Assembly (NCBI RefSeq): GCF_040361435.1
Contig: NZ_APNL01000012.1
Location: 62,001 to 126,000, forward strand
Origin: Salinisphaera sp002433465
GTDB taxonomy: Bacteria > Pseudomonadota > Gammaproteobacteria > Nevskiales > Salinisphaeraceae
Reading direction: 5' to 3'
DNA: 64,000 bases
Part shown: in pieces, positions 1 through 8,114 of the stretch
How the letters are laid out: every line of letters begins with the position of its first letter
How positions within the stretch are numbered: the first letter of the stretch is position 1
Program-made: the position numbers and the translations under genes
Notes under the pieces: model-generated
Told to the model about the DNA's origin: nothing
Seen by the model: the letters and a program-made list of their open reading frames with translations, nothing else
Databases searched by the model: none

Positions 1-315
1 GAAGGCCTTCGACAGGCGGCCGTCGTGATCGGAAACCAGGGCGAACTCGAGGCCGTGTTTTTCCGCAAAGGCGCGATGGCTGGCATCATCGTCCGCGCTG
101 ATGCCGATCACTTCGGCATCAAGCGCGTTGAATGCCTCGAGCTGGTCGCGAAAGCTACAGGCCTGGCGGGTACACACCGGCGTATCGTCGCGCGGGTAGA
201 AATAGACCACCAGCGGGCGCTGTCCGATCAGGGATTCGGTATCGATCGCGCGGCCATCGTGGGCGCTACGCTGAATAGTCGGGGCTCGATCGCCCGTATC
301 CACTTTATGAGCCAT
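1..315 (-). CDS. Peroxiredoxin of the BCP/AhpC-TSA family, 3' part outside the window
   Basis: The gene starts at an ATG at 315 and runs leftwards off the window, so about the first 105 residues are visible. The segment DDTPVCTRQACSF carries the peroxidatic cysteine (Cys48) and a second cysteine five residues on (Cys53), the C-x4-C spacing of bacterioferritin comigratory protein (atypical 2-Cys or 1-Cys peroxiredoxin). Such enzymes reduce hydrogen and organic peroxides with thioredoxin-type reductants in the cytoplasm. The usual Gly before the peroxidatic Cys is Val here (TPVC rather than TPGC). It begins five bases after the DUF4112 gene, so the two are probably cotranscribed. The C-terminal part cannot be judged. 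Confidence 0.9.
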   Translation of the reverse strand, partial: MAHKVDTGDRAPTIQRSAHDGRAIDTESLIGQRPLVVYFYPRDDTPVCTRQACSFRDQLEAFNALDAEVIGISADDDASHRAFAEKHGLEFALVSDHDGRLSKAF

Positions 316-320
316 GACAA

Positions 321-797
321 TTATCCAAACAGCGCGCGCCAGAGCGCGACGGTGACGATAGAGGCACAGGCGAGCCCGAGACTGATCCCGACCACGCCGC
401 CCCAGCGGGACTTCTTCGTTTGTTCTGCGGTTTCCTGCTCCAGCCAGCGTCTGAGTACGCGCTCATTACGGCGATTGGCCTTCCAGGCGAAATCGAACAG
501 ATCGCCGACAAGTGGTACCAGACCGACCACAAAATCCACGCCCACGTTCGCGCCCATACGCATCCATACACGCTTTGGCGCGCCCAGCCGTAGCGCCTCG
601 ACAACGATCAGGCTCGAAAGGCCGGTGCCGACCAGGTCGCCGGCAAACGGGACGAGGCCGAAAAGACCGTCCAGACCGACGCGCTTGCGGATGATCGGCA
701 GCTCGAAGGCATCGTCGAGCCACCAGGCCACCCGCTCGATACGACCCAGGCTGGCACGGCGCTTGGCCAGCAGTGCGGGCGAGACGGCATCGTTCAT
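321..797 (-). CDS. DUF4112 membrane-associated protein
   Basis: A 158-residue protein with the pattern of the DUF4112 family: an N-terminal amphipathic part (RIERVAWWLDDAFELPII), repeated motifs GLVPFAGDLV (about 47-56) and GLVPLVGDLF (about 92-101), a basic segment KANRRNERVLRRWLE and a C-terminal transmembrane helix (about 135-157). The repeated G-x-P-x-x-G-D motif is the hallmark of the family; no function is established. It is followed after five bases by the peroxiredoxin gene in the same direction. The upstream region (798-922) is shared with the divergent beta-propeller gene and should hold promoters for both. Confidence 0.85.
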   Translation of the reverse strand: MNDAVSPALLAKRRASLGRIERVAWWLDDAFELPIIRKRVGLDGLFGLVPFAGDLVGTGLSSLIVVEALRLGAPKRVWMRMGANVGVDFVVGLVPLVGDLFDFAWKANRRNERVLRRWLEQETAEQTKKSRWGGVVGISLGLACASIVTVALWRALFG

Positions 798-922
798 CGG
801 GAACCTCGGGTCTGTCCATTCATGGTCGCGTATGGATAATGCGGCCGCGGATATTTGCGATCATTGTATGCCGATTGCCATGAGCTTAGATGTCCGAAGC
901 CGTTTTCGGGCCAAGGAATGAC

Positions 923-2092
923 ATGAAGAACCTGTTGACCCTGATCTTGATCGCGCTGGTCGCGTTCGTTGGCTACGCCCTTTTCTGGCCGAGCGATTTC
1001 ATGCCCCAGCCGTGGACCGTGGCAACGGCCACCACCGGCGATGCGCCGGTGCGAAGCGCGCCTTTGGCGCAGGCCGAACGAATGGGCGAAGACACGGCCA
1101 CCGGTCCCGAAGACGTGGCGATCGATAACCAGGGACGGCTGTATGCGGGCTATGAAGACGGCACCATCCGCCGCTTCGACCCGGACGGCAGCAATGGCCA
1201 GGTATTCGCCACCACTAACGGGCGCCCGCTCGGGCTTGCCTTCAGCAGCAAGCCGGTTGCGCCTACCGATGACCAGGCAAGCACTGAATCGGGCGATGAA
1301 ACGGGCGAGCAAGAGCAAGCGACCGACGCGCAGCCGCCGCAGACGCTGATCGTGGCCGATGCCGACAAGGGGCTGCTCGCGATCAACCCGGCCGGCGATA
1401 TCAAAATCCTCGCCAGTGGCGCCGAAGGCCGCCCGTTCAAGTTCACCGACGACGTGGACGTCGGGCCCGATGGCACGATCTATTTCACCGACGCCTCGAG
1501 CAAATACGGGCATGACGCCTACCGCACCGATATTCTCGAACACGGCGGCCACGGCCGTCTGATGGAATACGATCCGACCACCGCCACGGTGACGGTCCTG
1601 CTGGGCGGCTTGCAGTTCGCCAACGGCGTCGCCGTCAGCGGCGACGGCGCCTATGTGCTGGTGACCGAAACCGGCAGCTATCGCGTGCTGCGCTACTGGC
1701 TGAGCGGCGATATGGCCGGCCAGAGCGATATCTTCATCGACCGGCTGCCCGGTTTTCCCGACGGCATTTCCCATGGCGCCGACAGCGACACGTTCTGGGT
1801 GGCGCTGTTCGCGCCCCGCAACCGGTTGCTGGACTTTACCGCCGACAAGCCCTGGCTTCGACGCATCATCTACCATCTGCCCAGAGCGCTGCAGCCGGAA
1901 CCCGCGCATGTCGCCGGGCTGATGGGCATCAAGCCGGACGGTACCGTGGTAACCGATCTGCGGGACGACAGCACAGGCGCGTTTGCGCCGATCACAAGCG
2001 TCCAGGAACAGGGCAATAGCCTGTATCTGGGCAGTCTGAGCGCCGATGCGTTCGCGCGTATCCCGCGGCCCACGCCCGAAACCACGCCATGA
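923..2092 (+). CDS. Membrane-anchored SMP-30/strictosidine-synthase-like six-bladed beta-propeller protein
   Basis: A 389-residue protein. I chose ATG 923 because AAGGA lies five bases upstream; an in-frame ATG at 890 has no such site and would put ten extra residues before the hydrophobic anchor. Residues about 2-18 (KNLLTLILIALVAFVGY) form an uncleaved or signal-type membrane helix, so the rest should face the periplasm. Blades typical of SMP-30/strictosidine synthase relatives follow: GPEDVAID, FTDDVDVGPDGTIYFTDASSKYG, GLQFANGVAVSGDGAYVLVTETGSYRVLRYWL and LPGFPDGISHG. A low-complexity acidic/Gln insert sits near residues 105-135. Relatives hydrolyse lactones or esters, but the substrate cannot be told from sequence. 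The stop codon overlaps the next start by four bases, implying translational coupling. Confidence 0.8.
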   Translation: MKNLLTLILIALVAFVGYALFWPSDFMPQPWTVATATTGDAPVRSAPLAQAERMGEDTATGPEDVAIDNQGRLYAGYEDGTIRRFDPDGSNGQVFATTNGRPLGLAFSSKPVAPTDDQASTESGDETGEQEQATDAQPPQTLIVADADKGLLAINPAGDIKILASGAEGRPFKFTDDVDVGPDGTIYFTDASSKYGHDAYRTDILEHGGHGRLMEYDPTTATVTVLLGGLQFANGVAVSGDGAYVLVTETGSYRVLRYWLSGDMAGQSDIFIDRLPGFPDGISHGADSDTFWVALFAPRNRLLDFTADKPWLRRIIYHLPRALQPEPAHVAGLMGIKPDGTVVTDLRDDSTGAFAPITSVQEQGNSLYLGSLSADAFARIPRPTPETTP

Positions 2093-2778
2093 GTTCGCGC
2101 CTGGAACAAGCGCTGGTCGATTTGCGCGAGGCCCGGGCCCGGCTCGAGCGACGCAGCGAGCCGGCGTTCGATGCCCGCCTCAAGGCGCTACGACGATGGC
2201 AGTCCGAACGCGCGGCAGCGCTGCACCGGCCGCTGGCCGAACGCTATGACGGTGAAAAGCTGCTGCACTTTCTGACCCGCAGCTTCTATCTCGAAGCCGA
2301 CTGGTCGGAGCTGACCTCCGACCCGGCCAAGATTTCGTCGCGAATCGGGCGCATCATCGACGACGACCGGCCGCTGGTGATCGCGGTCCGCCTGCAACAC
2401 ACCGCGGACAGCCTCGATGCCGACATGGCCGCAGCGCTCGAGACCCGCCTGCCAGCGCGACCGATCACGCCGACCGCGTATGTGCGTGCCTTTCGCGAGG
2501 TCGGCCAGTTCGACGTTCGCGAACAACAGATCGGCTGGGTACGCGAACTGGTGGATCTGCTCGGCGGGTTTGCCGACAACCGGGCCGCCTACTGGGCGTT
2601 CAAGCTGGCCGGTTCGCCAGCCAAGGCACTCGGCATGGGACAGACCTATGGCCTGTTGGCAGAAGGCTTTGCCGCCATGCGCAGCACCCGCGACCTGGAA
2701 AACGCGACGCGCGAAGTCGTCACCGTTCAGCGCCGCGAACTCGATCGTCTCACCCGGCGCGCAGGCCCGGATCGATGA
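2089..2778 (+). CDS. Helical protein resembling the FFLEELY-motif family
   Basis: A 229-residue, largely alpha-helical, Arg/Leu-rich protein without signal peptide or membrane segment. The stretch FLTRSFYLEADWSELTSDPAKI (about 59-80) sits where relatives in other Gammaproteobacteria have FFLEELY followed by a D-F-x-x-R-D motif; I take it as a divergent member of that uncharacterised family. It starts at ATGA overlapping the stop of the propeller gene, so the two form one operon with the small DUF3096 gene possibly following. No catalytic residues are recognisable and no function should be assigned. Confidence 0.6.
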   Translation: MSSRLEQALVDLREARARLERRSEPAFDARLKALRRWQSERAAALHRPLAERYDGEKLLHFLTRSFYLEADWSELTSDPAKISSRIGRIIDDDRPLVIAVRLQHTADSLDADMAAALETRLPARPITPTAYVRAFREVGQFDVREQQIGWVRELVDLLGGFADNRAAYWAFKLAGSPAKALGMGQTYGLLAEGFAAMRSTRDLENATREVVTVQRRELDRLTRRAGPDR

Positions 2779-2836
2779 TTGCGCGCGGCCGTGCCTTGAC
2801 GCATTCTCAGCACAAACTCATCACCGCAACTATCCG

Positions 2837-2983
2837 ATGACCATTACCATTTCCGACGCCAGCCTTGTGCCGATCGTTTCGCTGGCCGCGGGCATCGCCA
2901 TTCTTGTCGTGCCGCGCCTGCTCAATTACATCGTCGCCGGCTATCTGATCCTGATCGGCGTGCTGGGGATCGTGAACTTCTAA
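2837..2983 (+). CDS. DUF3096 small membrane protein
   Basis: A 48-residue protein with sequence MTITISDASLVPIVSLAAG followed by a second hydrophobic stretch (LNYIVAGYLILIGVLGIVNF). Length, the two transmembrane segments and the motif IAILVVPRLLNYIVAGYLI are typical of DUF3096 proteins, which have no known role. It lies 58 bases after the preceding gene on the same strand. I see no strong Shine-Dalgarno sequence; the start is chosen because the protein is full length from this ATG. Confidence 0.75.
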   Translation: MTITISDASLVPIVSLAAGIAILVVPRLLNYIVAGYLILIGVLGIVNF

Positions 2984-3080
2984 CCCAGGCCTTGTCCCGC
3001 CTGCCCGCGGCCTGGCTTAGAGCCGCAGCGCCCGCATCAGACGCCGCTGCCCACCGGCCCGAGCGCTGTGCCGGGCGACT

Positions 3081-3632
3081 TTAGAGCATGCCGACCTGAA
3101 GCTTGGCGGCATCGCTCATCATTTCCATCGTCCAGGGCGGGTCGAACACCAGTTCCACGCGTACCTGGGCAATGGTAGGCACCATTTTCACCTTGTTGCG
3201 CACATCGTCGACGAGAATATCGCCCATGCCACAGCCGGGGGCGGTCAGGGTCATGTCGATATCGACAATACGCGCCTGCGGGTCGCTGTGATCGAAATCG
3301 CACTGATAGACCAGGCCGAGATCGACCAAGTTGATGGGGATTTCGGGGTCGAAGACGGTGCGCATCTGCTCCCAGACCATGGCTTCGACATCGTCGTTGC
3401 CCGCGCCTTCGGGCAGGCGCAACGGCTCGGGCGGCTCCTGGCCGATGGCATCGGCATTCTCGCCGGCAATACGAATCAGGTTGCCGGCGATATAGACGGT
3501 GAACGATCCACCCAGCGCCTGGGTGATGTTGCCGTGGGTACCCACCGGAATTTCGACCGTGTCGCCGGCCGGGATCAGCACCGCCTCACAGTCGCGCTGG
3601 AAGGTTACGGGTTCATTGGAGGGCATCTGCAT
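3081..3632 (-). CDS. SufT-like iron-sulfur cluster assembly protein (DUF59/MIP18 family)
   Basis: A 184-residue protein from ATG 3632; a longer reading from a TTG at 3674 is possible but has no better ribosome site. The N-terminal part (about 5-65: AVLIPAGDTVEIPVGTHGNITQALGGSFTVYI) is the extra domain typical of SufT, and the C-terminal part is a DUF59 domain (VWEQMRTVFDPEIPINLVDLGLVY, TLTAPGCGMGDIL, LVFDPPWTMEMMSDAAK). The cysteine in APGCGMG is the conserved DUF59 cysteine. SufT proteins help mature [4Fe-4S] proteins in the cytoplasm. PaaD at 25.6-26.2 kb shares the DUF59 fold. The gene stands alone, convergent with the DUF3096 gene and divergent from cbiX. Confidence 0.85.
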   Translation of the reverse strand: MQMPSNEPVTFQRDCEAVLIPAGDTVEIPVGTHGNITQALGGSFTVYIAGNLIRIAGENADAIGQEPPEPLRLPEGAGNDDVEAMVWEQMRTVFDPEIPINLVDLGLVYQCDFDHSDPQARIVDIDMTLTAPGCGMGDILVDDVRNKVKMVPTIAQVRVELVFDPPWTMEMMSDAAKLQVGML

Positions 3633-3731
3633 GGCGCGATACCTGCGTTGATGTATATCAACATAGTCTACCAACCGCGCTGTTAGCTGTCCGAAAGCCT
3701 TTGGCCGCCACGCTCTGATACGATTACCCCT

Positions 3732-4115
3732 ATGAAGAAATCACTGCTTGTCGTCGCCCACGGCAGCCGCCGTCAGGCCTCCAATGATGAAGTGCGCGCG
3801 CTCACCGAACGCGTGCGCGCGGAGTCCAACGAACGCTTCGCGGCCATCGAATGCGCGTTCCTCGAACTCGCGGAGCCGTCCATCCCCGATGGGCTCGCCC
3901 GTCTGATCGCCGATGGCGCCGCGCATGTCACGGTTTTGCCTTATTTTCTGTCGGCCGGCCGTCATGTGGCCGAAGATATTCCTGAAGAGGTCGAGGCCGT
4001 ACAGGCCGCACACCCGGACGTGCATATCGAGATTGCCCCTTATCTGGGCACCTCGGACGTCATGCCACGGCTGCTGCTGACCATGCTGGGCGACAGCGCG
4101 GCCGCGAGCGCCTGA
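3732..4115 (+). CDS. cbiX: CbiX-type sirohydrochlorin chelatase (short form)
   Basis: A 127-residue single-domain class II chelatase. LLVVAHGSRRQASNDEV at the N terminus carries the metal-binding/catalytic His10, and VTVLPYFLSAGRHVAEDIPEEV (about 68-89) carries the second conserved His. Short CbiX/SirB proteins insert cobalt or iron into sirohydrochlorin for B12 or siroheme. No other corrin or siroheme gene is adjacent, so the metal cannot be inferred. It is followed without a gap by a small membrane protein gene and then tspO; TspO also binds tetrapyrroles, which makes the grouping suggestive but not proof of a pathway. Confidence 0.85.
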   Translation: MKKSLLVVAHGSRRQASNDEVRALTERVRAESNERFAAIECAFLELAEPSIPDGLARLIADGAAHVTVLPYFLSAGRHVAEDIPEEVEAVQAAHPDVHIEIAPYLGTSDVMPRLLLTMLGDSAAASA

Positions 4116-4397
4116 ATGATGGACCGGATCGCGGATAACCGCCGTTTCTGGCTCGGCCTCAACCTGTTGCTGCTGGTACTGCACGGCTTTGGCGTGTACT
4201 GCTACGTGATCGGCGGCTTCGCCCATCCGGTCACCCAGCTCTGGGCGATCGTGCTGCTGATTCATATCCTGGAATTCCCGCTGGCATTCATCGCGGTGCA
4301 GGGTCGTGGGGTCGGCTGGGGCACGACCATCATGGCCACCCTTATCTTCGGCTTCACCTGGTGGGTGCCGGCCCGCCGCGGCGTGTTTCATGCGTGA
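4116..4397 (+). CDS. Small three-helix membrane protein of unknown function
   Basis: A 93-residue protein with three hydrophobic segments (about 12-32, 41-61 and 69-84) and a short charged start (MMDRIADNRRFW). Its ATG directly follows the cbiX stop codon, and its 3' end overlaps the tspO start by eight bases, so it is the middle gene of a tightly packed three-gene operon. I do not recognise the family. Its position between a chelatase and a porphyrin-binding membrane protein is the only functional hint. Confidence 0.65.
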   Translation: MMDRIADNRRFWLGLNLLLLVLHGFGVYCYVIGGFAHPVTQLWAIVLLIHILEFPLAFIAVQGRGVGWGTTIMATLIFGFTWWVPARRGVFHA

Positions 4398-4863
4398 GTC
4401 GTTCAATGCCACGCGCGCCGCGCTGGTATGCGGCATTGCGGTAGCGCTCGTCTCGCTGACCGGCGCCGTGTTTCCGCCCGGGGCGTGGTACGAACAGCTC
4501 AACCAGCCCGCCGGCACCCCGCCCGATATCGCCTTCCCCATCGCCTGGACGCTGCTCTATATCGGCATGGCGGTCGCGGCATGGCGCGTCTGGCGTGCTG
4601 CCGGCATCGGTCGTGCACTGGCGTTGTTTGCGGCCCAACTGCTGCTCAACGCCCTGTGGATGCCGGTGGCGTTCGGTGCCCATGCCCTCGTCTGGGCCTT
4701 GATCGTGATCGTCGCGCTCTGGCTCGTGCTTGCGGCCACGTTCGCTGCATTCTGGCGGATCGACCGGCTGGCCGGCGCGCTGCTCGTGCCCTATCTGGCC
4801 TGGGTGAGCTATGCGGTCTATCTCAATGCCGGCCTGTTGCTGCTCAACTGGGGCAGCCTGTAA
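4390..4863 (+). CDS. tspO: TspO/MBR family membrane protein
   Basis: A 157-residue protein with five predicted membrane helices, the size and topology of the TspO/peripheral benzodiazepine receptor family. Diagnostic segments are the loop-1 motif WYEQLNQPAGTPPDIAFPIAWTLLYIGMAVAAWRVW and the helix-5 part VPYLAWVSYAVYLNAGLLLLN (WxxYAxxLN). TspO binds protoporphyrin IX and related tetrapyrroles and is linked to stress signalling. It overlaps the preceding small membrane gene by eight bases. The downstream SDR gene has its own Shine-Dalgarno site 38 bases later. Confidence 0.92.
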   Translation: MRESFNATRAALVCGIAVALVSLTGAVFPPGAWYEQLNQPAGTPPDIAFPIAWTLLYIGMAVAAWRVWRAAGIGRALALFAAQLLLNALWMPVAFGAHALVWALIVIVALWLVLAATFAAFWRIDRLAGALLVPYLAWVSYAVYLNAGLLLLNWGSL

Positions 4864-4901
4864 TTCCTGATCGCGTCGCTCTATTCACCTAGGAGTTGTT
4901 C

Positions 4902-5720
4902 ATGGCCTTTGTCGACAAATACGGCCCCTGGGCTCTGATTACCGGCGCATCGGCCGGCATCGGCGCGGAATTCGCCCGCCAGATCGCCGCCAAGGGCGTC
5001 AACGTGGCCCTGGTCGCACGCCGCCGCGAGCGCCTGGAAGCACTGGGCGCAGAACTGGAGTCCGAATACGGCGTGCGTTCCCTGGCCATCGCGGCCGACC
5101 TGTGCGCCGACGATTTTCTGACCACGATCACCGAAGCACTCGGCACCCGCCACGTCGGCCTGCTGGTCAACAACGCCGGCTCGGGCATGACCGGCGAATT
5201 CCTGGATCACGACCTCGACGCCGAGCTGCAGATGCTGGCGCTGAACTGCCGCGCGCCGCTGGTGCTGGCGCACCATTTCGGCCGGCGCATGCGCGACGAT
5301 CGTCGTGGCGGCATCATCATGCTGGCCTCGGTGGCCGGCATCGTGCCCACACCGATGTTCGCCAACTACAGCGCCACCAAGGCATGGAACCGTTTTCTGG
5401 GCGAAGGGCTGCACGAGGAACTGGCGCGCGACGGGGTGGATGTCGTATCGCTGTGCCCGGGCCTGACCCAGAGCGAGTTCTTCGACCACGCCAACGTCGA
5501 CCCCAGCAACTGGCCCGCGCCCATGCGGGCCACGATCATGAGCGCCGAAGACGTGGTCAAAGCCGCGCTGAAAGGTCTGGGCCGGCATTCGCAGGTGGTG
5601 CCCGGCCTGTCTTATCGCATGCTCATGCGCCTGTCGCGTCTGTCGCCCGGCTCACTCACGCCGTGGATGATCGATCGCGTCATGCGCCTGGCCCTGCCCA
5701 AGAGCGACAACTCACGCTAA
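4902..5720 (+). CDS. Short-chain dehydrogenase/reductase (classical SDR)
   Basis: A 272-residue classical SDR. The start at 4902 is supported by AGGAG six bases upstream; an in-frame TTG two codons earlier is not. TGASAGIGAEFARQ (about 15-28) is the Rossmann dinucleotide loop, NNAG follows near 93, and ANYSATKAWNRF holds the catalytic Tyr-Lys pair, with the active-site Ser in the LASVAG segment. The closest broad groups are DltE/YqjQ-type and hydroxysteroid-dehydrogenase-like SDRs, but substrate is not readable. A second SDR gene follows after 22 bases, so they probably share a transcript. Confidence 0.85.
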   Translation: MAFVDKYGPWALITGASAGIGAEFARQIAAKGVNVALVARRRERLEALGAELESEYGVRSLAIAADLCADDFLTTITEALGTRHVGLLVNNAGSGMTGEFLDHDLDAELQMLALNCRAPLVLAHHFGRRMRDDRRGGIIMLASVAGIVPTPMFANYSATKAWNRFLGEGLHEELARDGVDVVSLCPGLTQSEFFDHANVDPSNWPAPMRATIMSAEDVVKAALKGLGRHSQVVPGLSYRMLMRLSRLSPGSLTPWMIDRVMRLALPKSDNSR

Positions 5721-5742
5721 AGCCGTCTAAAGGAGCCATACG

Positions 5743-6621
5743 ATGGCCGATCTGAAGGACAAGACCCTGTTCATTTCCGGCGCCTCGCGGGGCATCGGTC
5801 TGGCGATCGCGCTGCGCGCGGCCGCCGACGGGGCCAACGTCGCCATTGCAGCCAAGACCGATACCCCGCACCCGAAGCTGCCGGGTACGATCCATACCGC
5901 AGCCGAGCAAATCGAGGCGGCCGGCGGCAAGGCGCTGCCGATCGTCTGCGATATTCGGGAAGAGGCGCAGGTCGAAGCCGCGGTGAAAAAGACCGCCGAC
6001 GAGTTCGGCGGCATCGATATCTGCGTGAACAACGCCAGCGCGATCTCGCTGACCGGCACCGAAGAAACGCCGATGAAGCGCTACGATCTGATGAACCAGA
6101 TCAACGCCCGCGGCACCTATCTGGTGAGCCAGAAATGCATTCCCTATCTCAAGGAATCGCAGAAAAAGGGCAATAATCCGCATGTGCTGATGCTGTCGCC
6201 GCCGCTGGACATGAAGCCCAAGTGGTTCGGCCCGCATGTGGCCTACTCGATCGCCAAGTACGGCATGAGCCTGTGCGTGCTCGGCATGGCCGAGGAATTC
6301 GCCGAAGACGGCATCGCCTTCAACGCGCTGTGGCCGCGCACCGGCATCGCCACCGCCGCGATCAACCTCATCGGCGGCGAAGAGATGATGGCGCATTGCC
6401 GCAAGCCCGAAATCATGGCCGACGCGGCCCACATCATCCTGACCCAGAACAGCCGCGACTTCACCGGCCGGTTCTGTATGGACGACGTCCTGCTGCACGA
6501 ACACGGCGTCAACGATTTCGATCAGTACGCGGTGGACCCGAGCAAGGAACTCTGGCCCGACTTCTTCGTGCCGGACGACGTGCCGCCGCCGCCCGGCTCC
6601 ATGGGCAATCGCACCGACTGA
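5743..6621 (+). CDS. SDR oxidoreductase, HSDL2-like
   Basis: A 292-residue SDR with AAGGAG ahead of the ATG. It shows SGASRGIGLAIALRAAADGANV (cofactor loop), the long insertion AKTDTPHPKLPGTIHTAAEQIEAAGG typical of HSDL2/'NAD(P)-dependent oxidoreductase' SDRs, NNASAIS, and the catalytic pair in YSIAKYGMSLC. The C terminus is extended and proline-rich (FFVPDDVPPPPGSMG). Family members are often annotated for fatty acid or steroid metabolism, but this is not established. A strong hairpin at 6636-6665 closes the transcript. Confidence 0.85.
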   Translation: MADLKDKTLFISGASRGIGLAIALRAAADGANVAIAAKTDTPHPKLPGTIHTAAEQIEAAGGKALPIVCDIREEAQVEAAVKKTADEFGGIDICVNNASAISLTGTEETPMKRYDLMNQINARGTYLVSQKCIPYLKESQKKGNNPHVLMLSPPLDMKPKWFGPHVAYSIAKYGMSLCVLGMAEEFAEDGIAFNALWPRTGIATAAINLIGGEEMMAHCRKPEIMADAAHIILTQNSRDFTGRFCMDDVLLHEHGVNDFDQYAVDPSKELWPDFFVPDDVPPPPGSMGNRTD

Positions 6622-6635
6622 CAGGCAACCGATCC

Positions 6636-6665
6636 GGGCCGGCAGACGGGTTCGTCTGCCGGCCC
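6636..6665. terminator. GC-rich 13-bp hairpin between convergent genes
   Basis: GGGCCGGCAGACG and its exact reverse complement flank the loop GGTT. It sits 14 bases after the stop of the SDR gene and 8 bases after the stop of the porin gene coming from the other side, so it probably terminates both. There is no long T tract on either strand. Confidence 0.7.
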
Positions 6666-6673
6666 GAATTGCC

Positions 6674-8044
6674 TCAGAAACTCACGATCGCGATGACCTG
6701 CGAATAGATATTGGTATCGTCGTCGCCGAGCTGCGTGCCGCCTTCCGCCGCCGAGTTGTCCGGGGTGTAAAAGCCGACCAACGGACTGATCACGAGATGG
6801 TCGTTGACGACCCACTGGGCATAGAGATCGAACTCGTTGCCGTCCAGGAAACCGCGCCCTGCGTTGTCGAATTCAAAGAACAGTGCGCCCAGCTCGACGG
6901 TATCCGACGGCGCGAGTGAAACGCCGACGTGGTGTACATCGGTATCGCTGTTGAACGGCCCGGCATAGTTGGCGGCTACTTCCCCCTGGAACCAGGTGCC
7001 GTAGCCGCGGTTGAAGCCGAAGAACAGCGGATCGAAACCGCCCGAGAAGCTCGAGAAACGATAGCTGAGCTTCGGCGACCACGGCACGTCGGCAAAGGTC
7101 CAGCCCGCTTCGCCATACCAGGCATGATCGTCGCCGCCGCCCAGATAGTCGTCTCCGTTGTCCTGATCGACATATTCCGCCGACAGGAACAGGTTTTCCA
7201 CGCCGAGGCTGCCGTTGGCCCGGAAGGCCAGCGTTTCCTGACCGTCGCGATGCTGGTAGCCAAGAAATTCAGCCGATTCGTCGTCGACGTCCAGGCCCTT
7301 GAGATAGGTCACGCCCAGCGTGCCGTAGGTTTCGCTGCGGTATTCCAGATTGGCCCCGGCGAGCTCCATTTCGGCCTGTGCCTTGTTGTCGGAGTCGAGC
7401 CAGAAACCATCGAGATGAAAGCCGTTCTCGCCGCCCAGGCGCAGGATGGCGGTCTTGTCGAACGCCTTGCGCGCCGCCAACCAGTAGGCGCCGCCTCGGC
7501 TGAGGCCGCTCGGCGCAATGCCGGCATCGGCCAACGGCTGGAAGCCTTCGCCAAAGTTCAGTGAGTCGCCGTTGATGAGGAAACCGTCGCCGATGGTAAA
7601 GCTCTGGCTGCCAACGGACAGGTCGATACCGTCTTCGCCGAGCCACGGCACGAGATCGCCCGAGGTCCAGCCGATATAGGCATCCTCGACCTGGGTGTCC
7701 TCCTCCTTGCCGGTACTGAAGCCACCGGCATCGCCGTCACCGCGGGTGGCCGAACTCAGCAGGTTGAACGCACCGTACACGCTGCCCGCCCCATCGAGAG
7801 CGTGGGCCGCACTCAGCCCGTATTTGGCATAGCCTTCCTGCCAGGTCGGGCTGGCGTCTTCCGCGATCAGAACCTGGTTATAGGCCTTCTGGCTGTTGAA
7901 CACGCCCAGTGCCGCTTCGATATCGAAATTGAGCAGCGTCTCGTCGCTTTCGTACAGAATATGAGCGCCAGCCTGGGCCGAGCCCAGCAAGGCCGCTGCC
8001 GCCAGAACCGTTGGCACCGCGCGCCGGCTGTTCGATGTCTTCAT
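6674..8044 (-). CDS. Alginate-export-type outer-membrane beta-barrel (porin-like)
   Basis: A 456-residue protein starting at ATG 8044, preceded by AAGGGGG. A signal peptide is clear (basic MKTSNSRR, hydrophobic VLAAAALLGSA, cleavage near AQAGA). The mature part has alternating aromatic/polar strands throughout, a DLSVGSQSFTIGDGFLING-like segment, and a terminal Phe (SQVIAIVSF) as in outer-membrane barrels. It resembles the alginate export family, in which many members are general or aromatic-substrate channels. It lies 70 bases downstream of the cytochrome c gene in the amine dehydrogenase operon direction, so an uptake role for the amine or related aromatic is plausible but inferred. Confidence 0.75.
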   Translation of the reverse strand: MKTSNSRRAVPTVLAAAALLGSAQAGAHILYESDETLLNFDIEAALGVFNSQKAYNQVLIAEDASPTWQEGYAKYGLSAAHALDGAGSVYGAFNLLSSATRGDGDAGGFSTGKEEDTQVEDAYIGWTSGDLVPWLGEDGIDLSVGSQSFTIGDGFLINGDSLNFGEGFQPLADAGIAPSGLSRGGAYWLAARKAFDKTAILRLGGENGFHLDGFWLDSDNKAQAEMELAGANLEYRSETYGTLGVTYLKGLDVDDESAEFLGYQHRDGQETLAFRANGSLGVENLFLSAEYVDQDNGDDYLGGGDDHAWYGEAGWTFADVPWSPKLSYRFSSFSGGFDPLFFGFNRGYGTWFQGEVAANYAGPFNSDTDVHHVGVSLAPSDTVELGALFFEFDNAGRGFLDGNEFDLYAQWVVNDHLVISPLVGFYTPDNSAAEGGTQLGDDDTNIYSQVIAIVSF

Positions 8045-8114
8045 GAGTCCCCCTTGGATGATGGGCACAGTGCGCCCGGTTTGATTGCAGACTCGAACGC
8101 GTCGAGCCAGCGGC

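Noticed and set aside
890..922. Upstream ATG at 890 as start of the beta-propeller gene
   Set aside because: AAGGA is correctly spaced only for the ATG at 923, which also puts the membrane helix at the N terminus.
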